Source: Pseudomonas sp. RIT-562
Lineage (GTDB): Bacteria > Pseudomonadota > Gammaproteobacteria > Pseudomonadales > Pseudomonadaceae
DNA: 64,000 nt
Direction: 5' to 3'
Assembly (NCBI RefSeq): GCF_026241895.1
Contig: NZ_JAPJIV010000026.1
Location: forward strand, 1-64,000
The position numbers were made by a program, and so were the translations under genes. The notes under the pieces are model-generated. The model had not been told where the DNA came from. It did not search any database and saw nothing but the letters and a program-made list of their open reading frames with translations. Of the stretch, positions 56,831-64,000 are shown piece by piece (the first letter of the stretch is position 1; each line of letters opens with the position of its first letter).

Positions 56831-57353
56831 TCGCACCTTCGATGTCTCGACCCAAGGCCTGACGGCGGCGCAGGTACCCAACGAAACCTTGCGCGAAATC
56901 GAGCAGTTTGTGTATCGCGAAGCACGCCTGCTGGATGAGCGCCAGTTCTGGGAATGGGACCAGTTGTTTACCAATTCGGGCATGTATTGGGTGCCGCAAC
57001 AGCACGGCCAAGTCGATCCTTTCGAGCACATCTCGCTGTTCTGGGAAAACCGCATGCTGCGCGAGGTGCGCATCCGCCGGGTGGAGAACGTGCGCAACTG
57101 GTCACAACAGCCGCCGACCCGCACGGCGCATCTGGTCGGCAACGTGATGATCGAAGGGCTCGACAGTCAGGGCCTGCTGGTGGTCAGCGCGACGTTCCAG
57201 GTCAGCGAGTGGCGCCTGGACCAGCGTCAGTTGGCCGGTCGCTACACCTACAAATTGGCCAGCGAGGACAACGGCGACTGGAAGATCCAGCTCAAACGGG
57301 TCGACCTGATCAACTGCAACGACGTGTTCGCCAACCTGGAGGTGTTCGTCTGA
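56820..57353 (+). CDS. Rieske aromatic oxygenase, beta subunit
   Basis: A 177-residue small subunit of the NTF2-like cone fold (TLREIEQFVYREARLLDERQ, FWENRMLREVRIRRVENVRN, WKIQLKRVDLINCNDVFANL). It is structural in most ring-hydroxylating oxygenases. A perfect AAGGAG site precedes ATG 56820 inside the alpha gene. Its stop overlaps the next start as TGATG. Confidence 0.92.
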   Translation: MLLDRTFDVSTQGLTAAQVPNETLREIEQFVYREARLLDERQFWEWDQLFTNSGMYWVPQQHGQVDPFEHISLFWENRMLREVRIRRVENVRNWSQQPPTRTAHLVGNVMIEGLDSQGLLVVSATFQVSEWRLDQRQLAGRYTYKLASEDNGDWKIQLKRVDLINCNDVFANLEVFV

Positions 57354-57946
57354 TGACTCGTCCAACCGTCATTGCCCTGCACTACCAGAACGACGTCCTG
57401 CACCCCGATGGACGCATTCGGGTCGGGCTTGCGGCGCACGATCCGGCCCGCGATGCGCTGCTGCAAGCCGCCATCAGGTTGCAGCAAGGCGCCCGTTTAC
57501 GCGGCTGGCCGATCATTCATGTGCGCGTGGCTTATCGCCCGGACTATGCAGATCTGGTGCAGAACGCGCCGATCCTGCGCGCCGTGGCCGCCAGTGGTGC
57601 CGTACAGGAAGGCAGTTGGGGCGCGCAGTTTCATGACGCCCTGCAACCACTGCCAGGCGCGGACGAATTTGTCGTCACCCATACCCGTATCAACGCGTTC
57701 TACGGTACTCCACTGGACACTCTGCTGCGCCAGCTCGACGCCAGGCAATTATTGATCGCCGGAGTCGCCACCCACTCGGTGGTCGAGAGCACGGTGCGAC
57801 ATGCGGTTGATTGCGGATACGAAGTCACGGTGGCCGCCGATGCCTGCGCCGCTGCGCTCCCCGCGACCCACCAGGCAGCGCTCGACAGCATGCGCCTGAT
57901 CGCGACCGTCACGGACGTCAACAGCGCGCTGGAGTCGATGTCATGA
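57353..57946 (+). CDS. isochorismatase-fold protein lacking the catalytic triad
   Basis: A 197-residue protein clearly of the isochorismatase fold (QNDVLHPDG, GSWGAQFHDALQP, RINAFYGTPLDTLLRQLDA, GVATHSVVEST). The usual catalytic Asp of the D-x-Q-N-D motif is His (LHYQND), the usual Lys is Thr (FVVTHTRINAFYGT), and the nucleophile Cys in GVAT-x-x-C is Val (GVATHSVV). It is therefore unlikely to be a normal amide or ether hydrolase and may be a binding or regulatory protein, or use another mechanism. It is translationally coupled on both sides: TGATG with the beta subunit and a 4-bp overlap with the SDR. Confidence 0.88.
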   Translation: MTRPTVIALHYQNDVLHPDGRIRVGLAAHDPARDALLQAAIRLQQGARLRGWPIIHVRVAYRPDYADLVQNAPILRAVAASGAVQEGSWGAQFHDALQPLPGADEFVVTHTRINAFYGTPLDTLLRQLDARQLLIAGVATHSVVESTVRHAVDCGYEVTVAADACAAALPATHQAALDSMRLIATVTDVNSALESMS

Positions 57947-58755
57947 AGACAACCCCCATCGCCAATCTGCAAGGCCAGGTGGCAATCGTCACCGGCAGCA
58001 CCCAGGGCCTGGGCACCGACATTGCCCGGCAACTGTTGCACGCCGGCGCCAGTGTGATGCTGGTCGGGCGTAACCGCGAAACAGGCACGGCACTCGCCCG
58101 CGAGCTGGGTGATCGCTGCCGTTTTGTCGCCTGCAATGTCGAGCTGGATGAGGACATCGACCACTGCCTCGACGAAACCCTGGCCGCTTTCGGGCGCCTG
58201 GACATCCTGGTCAATAACGCCTGCGTCTACGACGACCAGGGCTTGTTGTCGGATCGGGCGCAATGGCTGCAGACCCTCAACATCAACCTGGTGTCCGCCG
58301 CGATCTTTGTGCAGAAAGCCGCTCCGCACATGGTGGACGGCGGCACTGTCATCAACATCGGCAGCACCGGCGGCAAGTTCGGCGTGGCCGGGCGAGCGCT
58401 GTATCCGGCGTCCAAGGCCGGGCTGCTGCAGCTGACCCGCAACCTGGCAGTGAGCCTGGCGCCGGCATCGATTCGGGTGATCAGCGTCTCCCCGGCGTGG
58501 ACCTGGTCGCCCTCGGTGGCAAGCATGAGTGGCGGCGACCTCGCGGTGGCCGACCGGGTCGGCGCGCACTTTCACCCGCTGGGCCGCGTGGGTCGTGGCG
58601 AGGAAATCGGCCAAGTGGTGGCGTTCCTGTGCAGCCATGGAGCGTCGTGGATTACCGGGGTGGACATTCCGGTGGACGGCGGCTTCTCCATTCTCGGCCC
58701 GGACCAGGGCCTCTCGCCGCGAGCGTGGTTCGAGCGCTTGCGTGATCCGGCCTGA
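57943..58755 (+). CDS. SDR dehydrogenase of the Rieske operon
   Basis: A 270-residue classical SDR with TGSTQGLGTDIARQLL, LVNNACVYDDQG, and the Ser-Tyr-Lys catalytic set in NIGSTGGKFGVAGRALYPAS followed by K. In oxygenase operons an SDR at this position commonly re-aromatises a cis-dihydrodiol to a catechol. That role fits here but is inferred. Start ATG 57943 overlaps the previous stop. Confidence 0.9.
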   Translation: MKTTPIANLQGQVAIVTGSTQGLGTDIARQLLHAGASVMLVGRNRETGTALARELGDRCRFVACNVELDEDIDHCLDETLAAFGRLDILVNNACVYDDQGLLSDRAQWLQTLNINLVSAAIFVQKAAPHMVDGGTVINIGSTGGKFGVAGRALYPASKAGLLQLTRNLAVSLAPASIRVISVSPAWTWSPSVASMSGGDLAVADRVGAHFHPLGRVGRGEEIGQVVAFLCSHGASWITGVDIPVDGGFSILGPDQGLSPRAWFERLRDPA

Positions 58756-58795
58756 ACAGCATCCATAAAAACCTGATGATGAGCGAGGCAACAAC

Positions 58796-60019
58796 ATGGG
58801 CAAGATGATCAGCGTGAACGCCGGCGACGGCAGCGGCAGCTTCGCCGGTTACCTGGCATTACCCGCCAGTGGCAAGGGTCCCGGCGTGGTGATCGGGCAG
58901 GAGATCTTCGGCATCAACGCCAACATGCGTGAAGTCGCCGATTTTTATGCCGAGGAAGGTTACGTCGCCTTGGTACCGGACCTGTTCTGGCGTCAGCAGC
59001 CGGGTATTGAACTTGGTTATACCGAGGCCGATTTCGCCCGGGCGATCGAGCTGTTCCAGGGCCTGGATGTCGACAAGGCCGTTGATGACATCGCCGCCAG
59101 CTTCAAGGCATTGCGCGACCTGCCCGAAGTCGAGGCTGTCGGTCTGGGTTATGTGGGCTTCTGCATGGGTGGCAAGCTGGCTTACCTGACGGCGACTCGA
59201 ACCGACGCTGCTTGCTGCGTGGGTTACTACGGCATGGGCATTGAGCAGTTGCTCGATGAGGCCGACCAGATCAAGGGTCGCCTGGTGCTGCATTTTGCCG
59301 AACAGGATGTTTACTGCGATGCCGCTGCCCGTGCGCTGATCAGCCAGCGCCTGGATGGCCGTGACAATGTCGAGATCTACACCTACCCCGACGTCGACCA
59401 CGCGTTCGCCCGCAACGGCGGCATGCACTACAACAAGCCCGCCGCGTTGATGGCGCACCAGCGCAGCATCGCGGCGCTGCGGCAGGCGATCGGCCCGAAC
59501 TACAACTTGTCGCAGTTGTGGGACAAGCACATTGAATTCGAGTTTGCAGTGCGCGATGTGCCGGCGACCATGGCGACGATGGTTGCCGAGCCTTACGTCA
59601 ATCACATTCCGACCATGACCGGTGGCGTGGGTTATCGCGAGTTGAGCCGGTTTTACCAGAATCATTTTGTGCACGCCAATCCGCCAGACATGAAGCTGGT
59701 GCCGATTTCCCGCACGGTCGGGGCCTCGCAGATTGTCGACGAATTTGTGATGTGTTTTACCCACACCAGTGAGATTGACTGGATGTTGCCTGACGTGGCG
59801 CCTACGGGTCGGTATGTTGAAATTCCGATGCTGGGGGTGATCAAGTTCCGCGGAGATAAGCTTTGCCATGAGCATATCTATTGGGACCAGGCGAGTGTGC
59901 TGGTGCAGATTGGGTTGCTGGATCCTGCGGGGTTGCCGGTGGCGGGGGTTGAAACGGCCAGGAAGTTGCTGGATGAGCGGCTGCCTTCCAATACGTTGAT
60001 GGGGAAATGGGTGGCGTAG
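58796..60019 (+). CDS. dienelactone hydrolase fused to an NTF2/SnoaL-like domain
   Basis: A 407-residue fusion. Residues about 1-235 are a dienelactone hydrolase with Cys nucleophile in GYVGFCMGGK, Asp in FAEQDVYCD and His in YPDVDHAFARNGG. Residues about 245-400 are an NTF2/SnoaL-like fold (GYRELSRFYQNHFVHANPPD, EFVMCFTHTSEIDWMLP, GDKLCHEHIYWDQASVLVQI). Ordinary dienelactone hydrolases have about 235 residues. The second domain could bind the same lactone or isomerise it. It is last in the operon, 40 bp after the SDR. No ring-cleavage enzyme is present here, so earlier steps must be encoded elsewhere. Confidence 0.9.
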   Translation: MGKMISVNAGDGSGSFAGYLALPASGKGPGVVIGQEIFGINANMREVADFYAEEGYVALVPDLFWRQQPGIELGYTEADFARAIELFQGLDVDKAVDDIAASFKALRDLPEVEAVGLGYVGFCMGGKLAYLTATRTDAACCVGYYGMGIEQLLDEADQIKGRLVLHFAEQDVYCDAAARALISQRLDGRDNVEIYTYPDVDHAFARNGGMHYNKPAALMAHQRSIAALRQAIGPNYNLSQLWDKHIEFEFAVRDVPATMATMVAEPYVNHIPTMTGGVGYRELSRFYQNHFVHANPPDMKLVPISRTVGASQIVDEFVMCFTHTSEIDWMLPDVAPTGRYVEIPMLGVIKFRGDKLCHEHIYWDQASVLVQIGLLDPAGLPVAGVETARKLLDERLPSNTLMGKWVA

Positions 60020-60081
60020 GAGCCTGGCTTGCCAGCGATGGCGTCCGCAAGATCGCCATCGCCGGCAAGCCGGGCTCCTAC
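60016..60081. repeat. 66-bp REP palindrome
   Basis: First of a head-to-tail pair directly after the hydrolase stop; it begins within the last codons (GTAGGAGCC at 60016 overlaps the TAG stop at 60017-60019). Confidence 0.85.
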
Positions 60082-60121
60082 GGATTTGTGCCAATCTCAA
60101 TCCCGCATACACACCATCCCT

Positions 60122-60187
60122 GTAGGAGCCTGGCTTGCCAGCGATGGCGTCCGCAAGATCGCCATCGCCGGCAAGCCGGGCTCCTAC
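60122..60187. repeat. 66-bp REP palindrome
   Basis: Second of the pair, identical in sequence to the first over 66 bp, 106 bp downstream. No other feature in 60020-60253. Confidence 0.85.
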
Positions 60188-60253
60188 GGATTTGTGTCGA
60201 GCACCGATCCTGCCAACACCCCGGCCTCTGCCTGATAACGGGCAGAGTTTTGG

Positions 60254-61255
60254 TTATTTACCGCAGCCAGTCTGATGCGGCAACTCGCCAAACCGCTCAC
60301 GGTAATACTTGGCAAAGCGCCCCAGATGGCCAAAGCCATGCTCCAACGCGACTGCAGTAACGCTCAGGTCACGACAACTCAGCAAACGCTCACGCACCGA
60401 TTCAAGGCGCAAATTACGCAAGCGCTCCATCGGAGTTTGCCCATAACAGCGCTGGCACAAGGTGTTGAGGCTGCGCACACTCATTCCGGCTGCAGCCGCC
60501 AGTTCGCCCAAGGACAGTGCTTCACCCAGGTGACTGCGCATCAAGCCTTCGATCTTGTGCAAATGGCGCAAGGCCTGGCGCTGTGCAGGTGATTCGATCA
60601 CTGCCAATGGCATCGTGGCCACTTGAGGTGGGTGGGTCAGGAGGAACAGCGGCAGGCTTTCTTCCAGATGGCGCAACCAGTGCGCATGCACCGCAGCGCC
60701 CTCGCTTGCGCCAAGCTGTTCCAGCAAGTCATCGACCAGACGCAGCCAGCCACGCGCCTGGCCAGTGTCGAGGCAATAAGCCGCCGGCAGGACAAAATCC
60801 GCAGCCAGCCCGCCCTCGTCCACCAAGCGTTCCTGCATCACTCGCAGTAATGAGCGCGGCACCTTGAGCAGCAATTGTTCGCAGCCCTGATGCCACACCA
60901 GGCGCGCCTGGCGATTAGGCGAGAGTACCGCCACCTGCCCGGCTTCCAACTCCAGCGCCACTCCATCGCACTCGATACTGGCCCGACCGCGCAGCGGCAT
61001 CTGCATCAGCACAAAATCGGTAAACGGCCGAGGTCGCACCTCAACCTCGGCGCCATAGCGCAGGACAAATAATTGGCATCGCCCCACTTCAGCGCGAAAG
61101 AACGCCGTGTCGACATTGCCCGTGCGCCAGCTCAAGTCGTGCTCGACCAACTCACGGGCCAGCAGCCGATGACTTTCCTGGCGTGAGCGACTGGTGAACA
61201 CTGGCGTTTGGCACAACCGCGACAAATCGAGCCCCGCGCCTGATAACGCCGGCAT
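60254..61255 (-). CDS. AraC-family regulator, XylS/BenR-like (second of two)
   Basis: A 333-residue regulator with an N-terminal cupin-like sensor domain (RPRPFTDFVLMQMPLRGRAS, ECDGVALELEAGQVAVLSPN) and a C-terminal AraC domain (LSLGELAAAAGMSVRSLNTL, EHGFGHLGRFAKYYRERFGE). The last motif is that of XylS/BenR, activators of aromatic oxygenase operons. ATG 61255 lies 2 bp after the stop of the upstream AraC gene, so the two are co-transcribed. It is convergent with the Rieske operon and is a likely regulator of it. Confidence 0.9.
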   Translation of the reverse strand: MPALSGAGLDLSRLCQTPVFTSRSRQESHRLLARELVEHDLSWRTGNVDTAFFRAEVGRCQLFVLRYGAEVEVRPRPFTDFVLMQMPLRGRASIECDGVALELEAGQVAVLSPNRQARLVWHQGCEQLLLKVPRSLLRVMQERLVDEGGLAADFVLPAAYCLDTGQARGWLRLVDDLLEQLGASEGAAVHAHWLRHLEESLPLFLLTHPPQVATMPLAVIESPAQRQALRHLHKIEGLMRSHLGEALSLGELAAAAGMSVRSLNTLCQRCYGQTPMERLRNLRLESVRERLLSCRDLSVTAVALEHGFGHLGRFAKYYRERFGELPHQTGCGK

Positions 61256-61257
61256 GC

Positions 61258-62271
61258 TCAAAGCGACCGGCTGCGGCGAGCTTCGTTACGCTGCAAGGTG
61301 GTGCTCGGTGTTTCGTCGAACAACTTGCGATATTCGCTGGAAAAGCGCCCCAGGTGAGTAAATCCCCAGCCCATGGCGATCACCGAGATATTGCGCGCCG
61401 AATTATCTTCGAGGATTTCCTGGCGCACCGCACCCAGCCGATGCTTTTTCAGGTACGCCATGGGCGACATGCCGAAGTACTTCCTGAAGCCTTCAAACAG
61501 CTTGAACCTCGACACTCCGGAAATCGCCTCGATGTCTTCCAGGTGCAGCGCTTCGCGAGCGTTCTCGTGGATGTACTGCTTGGCGCGGATCAGGTAGTGC
61601 GGCAGCTTCACGCCCAGCACATCGCGCAGTTCCTCGGAGTAGTTGTTCGGCTGGGCAAGGATCAGGCCCTTGATCAGCGAGCTCTCGACATCGCGGGTGA
61701 AAAACGTCTGGTCATACAGTTCGCGACTGCGCTCCAGCTCGCCGATGAAATAACGCGCCATGCGCCACCAGGATGCGGAAGAACCGTTGACGGCGTCCAT
61801 CACCGGCTCGAAACGCAATGGGGTTTCCAGGGGCCGCTGCAACATGTCTTCCAGGGACTTGCGCATGGCCGCTCGAGTGATGACCACCTGGATTTTGCGG
61901 CAGTCTCCGTTGATCGCCAGCTCCTGGTTCTCGTGGGGCGAGACGATGATCGCGCAGTCGCGATCGGAGGTCATCTCACAGCCGTTCTTGAGCAGATGCT
62001 GCTCGCCCACCAGGGGCAGGCTGAGGCTGTAGCTATTCAGGTGTTCGGCGTCTTCGATGCCCACCGTCACGTCGGTGCCGTACTCGATCACCCCCAGGGT
62101 AGTCGACATCGACTTGAGCACATTGCCGCTGTGATGGAATTGAATACGGTTGGGATGGCTGGTCTTGAGCAAGTGGGGGCCGCAGATTCCGGCCATCCAC
62201 TGGCGCGCGCCATTGAGGTCATAGCGCTCGATACGAATGTCACGAACATGTACATCAGGACTTGTACTCAT
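61258..62271 (-). CDS. AraC-family regulator, XylS/BenR-like (first of two)
   Basis: A 337-residue regulator of the same subgroup (LNSYSLSLPLVGEQHLLKNG, ALHLEDIEAISGVSRFKLFE, GWGFTHLGRFSSEYRKLFDE). It is clearly diverged from its neighbour, so it is not a recent duplicate. The start was taken at ATG 62271, although the ribosome site is weak; ATG 62343 would add 24 residues and is possible. It is probably the first gene of a two-regulator unit. The upstream gap 62272-62583 has no gene apart from that possible extension. Confidence 0.88.
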   Translation of the reverse strand: MSTSPDVHVRDIRIERYDLNGARQWMAGICGPHLLKTSHPNRIQFHHSGNVLKSMSTTLGVIEYGTDVTVGIEDAEHLNSYSLSLPLVGEQHLLKNGCEMTSDRDCAIIVSPHENQELAINGDCRKIQVVITRAAMRKSLEDMLQRPLETPLRFEPVMDAVNGSSASWWRMARYFIGELERSRELYDQTFFTRDVESSLIKGLILAQPNNYSEELRDVLGVKLPHYLIRAKQYIHENAREALHLEDIEAISGVSRFKLFEGFRKYFGMSPMAYLKKHRLGAVRQEILEDNSARNISVIAMGWGFTHLGRFSSEYRKLFDETPSTTLQRNEARRSRSL

Positions 62272-62540
62272 CACGGGGCACCCACGGCTGTTTTTTTGAA
62301 CGCGCTCTAACGGCACGCCTCTGCGGGAAAGAGCAATGTTCATGCCGCCAGGGTCCGTGGCAGGCCCTGCCGAAATATGCGGATAACATTCGTCGATTAA
62401 GCGGATAGGGACCGCTCAAGATCGCTCTCCTCCTCCCCGACGAACATCCTTCGCGCCCCGCAAACACTGGAATCACGCGGCAAAAAAGCGCACATCGCCA
62501 TCGACTGCACAAAAGTCAGGCAAGGTGCGCAGGAGTGATT

Positions 62541-62578
62541 GGGTATTACCTGCCCAGATGGGCAGGCAGGTGTTACCC
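62541..62578 (-). terminator. hairpin after the OprD-type porin gene
   Basis: An inner stem CTGCCC-AGAT-GGGCAG within a longer imperfect stem (GGTATTACC / GGTGTTACC), 6 bp past the porin stop. No clear T-run follows, so termination is likely but not certain. Confidence 0.45.
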
Positions 62579-62583
62579 CGCGC

Positions 62584-63840
62584 TTACCAGAACTTCCAGG
62601 TGTAGGTAGTGATCACGCGGTTTTCGTCGAAGTCATTGGCGTGGCGGAACTTGACGTTGATGTTGCGCAACTCGACGCCGAGGTTCTTCAAGGGACCGTC
62701 CTGGATCACGTAGGACAGGTAGATATTGCGCTCCGATTCGCTGCTGTCGCTCAGGGCCCCGCGATCGATATCGGTGCCGCGCAGGTAGCGCGTCATCAGT
62801 TTCAAACCGGGCACGCCGACTCCGGCGAAATCGAAGTCGTAACGCGCCTGCCAGGATTTTTCGTTAGGTTTGATGAACGCAATGGCCGACCAGTTCACCA
62901 GGTAAGGCTGGGGTGCGTAACCGTTGAGTGTCGGGAATGGACTGTCGCCAAGCATCCGCTGGTAACCCAGGCCAAACGCGTGAGGCCCTTTGCGCAAGGT
63001 GGTCATGGCGCCGTAGGAACGGTTGTCGATGCGGCCGTACAGGGCGTCGCCATCTTGCTTGTTGTTGAAGTAGCGCACATCGGTTTTCAGGCCGTAACCG
63101 CTGCCCAGATCAGCCAGGTAGGTTCCCCCCAGGTAGTGCTGGCGGTAGATGTCTTCCAGCTGCCCGTAGAAGTACGTGCCGGTCAGCGCTGGCGTGAACG
63201 CGTAGCTGGCGCCGCCGAAGTTCAGGCCGTCGCTGCGGCGCTGGATGTCCGGTCCGTTGAACAGGTACATTTTCTCGCTATTGGAAGATTCACGACCGCT
63301 GATTTCGGTGAAGCGTCCGCCGGTCAATGTCAGCTTGTCCACTTCCTTGGACTCGATCAGGGTGCCATGGTAAGTGGTGACCAGCTGCCGCGAATCATCC
63401 ATGTAGGCCACCGGCAGGGTCGGCCGGTGTTCACCGAATTTCAACTCGGTTTTCGAATAGCGCACCTTGGCCGTGTAGCCGCCGCGACCGTACTCGGTGG
63501 CCTGCTCCTGCTTGCTGACGCTGTAGGGAATGATGCTGTCTGGCCCCCTGCCGCCACCGCCATCGAGCCGGTAGGCGTACTGCATCGAGGCGTCCAGGCC
63601 GAACTGCAGCGGCCCTTCGGTGTAGCCCGAAATGAAACGCAGATCGAAACCCTGGGTCCAGCTGCCAATGCGCGAGTTTTTCGGATTCTCACCCTTGTAG
63701 TCACGGTCGATATAAAAGTTTCGCAGGCCCAGGCCCAGGTGGCTGTCTTCGACGAAGTCGGCCATGGCCATCATCGGCGTCATCATTCCGGCCAGGCTGG
63801 CCGTCTGCACGCAGCGGGTAAACCAACTCGCTTGAAACAT
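62584..63840 (-). CDS. OprD-family outer-membrane porin
   Basis: A 418-residue OprD/Occ-type porin with signal peptide (ending MMTPMMAMA) and an N-terminal family motif (DSHLGLGLRNFYIDRDYKGE). The many barrel strands end in VITTYTWKFW. OprD-family channels take up specific carboxylates such as benzoate or vanillate, so it probably admits the substrate of the Rieske operon; this is inference from position. ATG 63840 follows GGAGGGGAAAGTT. The remaining 160 bp to the window end are AT-richer and show only a short inverted repeat (GTTGGG...CCCAAC at 63966-63983). Confidence 0.92.
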   Translation of the reverse strand: MFQASWFTRCVQTASLAGMMTPMMAMADFVEDSHLGLGLRNFYIDRDYKGENPKNSRIGSWTQGFDLRFISGYTEGPLQFGLDASMQYAYRLDGGGGRGPDSIIPYSVSKQEQATEYGRGGYTAKVRYSKTELKFGEHRPTLPVAYMDDSRQLVTTYHGTLIESKEVDKLTLTGGRFTEISGRESSNSEKMYLFNGPDIQRRSDGLNFGGASYAFTPALTGTYFYGQLEDIYRQHYLGGTYLADLGSGYGLKTDVRYFNNKQDGDALYGRIDNRSYGAMTTLRKGPHAFGLGYQRMLGDSPFPTLNGYAPQPYLVNWSAIAFIKPNEKSWQARYDFDFAGVGVPGLKLMTRYLRGTDIDRGALSDSSESERNIYLSYVIQDGPLKNLGVELRNINVKFRHANDFDENRVITTYTWKFW

Positions 63841-64000
63841 AACTTTCCCCTCCCTTTTAATGTGCGAACACATCAAGTAGCGGCGCGACCAAAGCGATCA
63901 CCCCAATCGTCGGCAGTTGTTTCTTTATTAAAATAATCAGCGTCAGTCGTTATTAAAGATGTGCGTTGGGTAAAACCCCAACAGGACTGATTAGGCCGTA

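Noticed and set aside
54917..57142. Leftward 741-codon frame
   Set aside because: Antisense shadow of the reductase and Rieske genes; low-complexity composition, no motifs.
54504..60019. Indole-3-acetate (iac) degradation cluster
   Set aside because: It shares an SDR, Rieske subunits and a reductase, but the key first oxygenase, flavin reductase and MarR-type regulator genes are absent.
63841..64000. Gene entering at the right edge
   Set aside because: No frame with a start, ribosome site or coding composition; only a short GTTGGG/CCCAAC inverted repeat is visible.

Overview
The window reads as a piece of a Pseudomonas chromosome, most likely from the P. fluorescens group. It is GC-rich with strongly GC-biased third codon positions, most families present are typical of that group (YcaC, pirin, OprD porin, many LysR/AraC regulators), and the gaps hold the palindromic REP-type repeats common in that genus (GTAGGAGCC...GGCTCCTAC, GTGGGAGC...GCTCCCAC, GTAGCAGCTG...CAGCTGCTAC). 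The species call is inference. No rRNA, tRNA, CRISPR array, transposase or phage gene was seen.

Layout. 1-8.5 kb: a LysR regulator divergent from a secreted esterase, an MscS-type channel with a cyclic-nucleotide domain, and a leftward operon (ABM-domain protein, amidohydrolase, YcaC-type hydrolase) next to a second LysR gene. 8.5-19 kb: a regulator-dense stretch with a DNA-binding-domain-only AraC protein, two convergent winged-helix/ATPase regulators, a GlxA-type regulator, pirin, a LysR gene and a divergent MFS transporter whose 3' end runs into a 414-bp tandem repeat. 19-28 kb: quinone oxidoreductase, lipase-like hydrolase, ABC exporter, a multi-span membrane protein, an AraC gene divergent from 3-hydroxyacyl-CoA dehydrogenase plus TetR, a VOC protein and a small molybdate-binding protein. 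28-35 kb: a leftward locus of TonB-dependent receptor, beta-propeller phytase, ExbB, ExbD and TonB, preceded by a good match to a Pho box; this is probably a dedicated inositol-phosphate scavenging system. 35-38.5 kb: a degenerate GGDEF protein plus AraC regulator, and a small AT-rich patch with a protease-like lipoprotein.

38.5-52.6 kb holds what looks like a complete sulfo-Entner-Doudoroff cluster for sulfoquinovose, the sugar of plant sulfolipid: porin, Na+ symporter, YihQ-type sulfoquinovosidase, mutarotase, SDR dehydrogenase, SMP-30 lactonase, IlvD/Edd dehydratase, HpcH aldolase, aldehyde dehydrogenase, TauE-like exporter and a LacI regulator. Two leftward operons make up the pathway. 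Each promoter region carries a pair of palindromic operators (core AATCGYAGCGCTRCGATT), about 45 bp apart, so one LacI protein probably controls both.

53.3-54.4 kb is a repeat region (REP, a structured 275-bp element also present at 18 kb, and a 144-bp tandem array). It abuts a rightward aromatic-type catabolic operon (54.5-60.0 kb): a reductase with a C-terminal 2Fe-2S domain, Rieske oxygenase alpha and beta, an isochorismatase-fold protein lacking its catalytic triad, an SDR, and a dienelactone hydrolase fused to an NTF2-like domain. Two adjacent XylS/BenR-like AraC regulators and an OprD porin follow on the other strand. The substrate is not evident; this is the best candidate here for an undescribed pathway.
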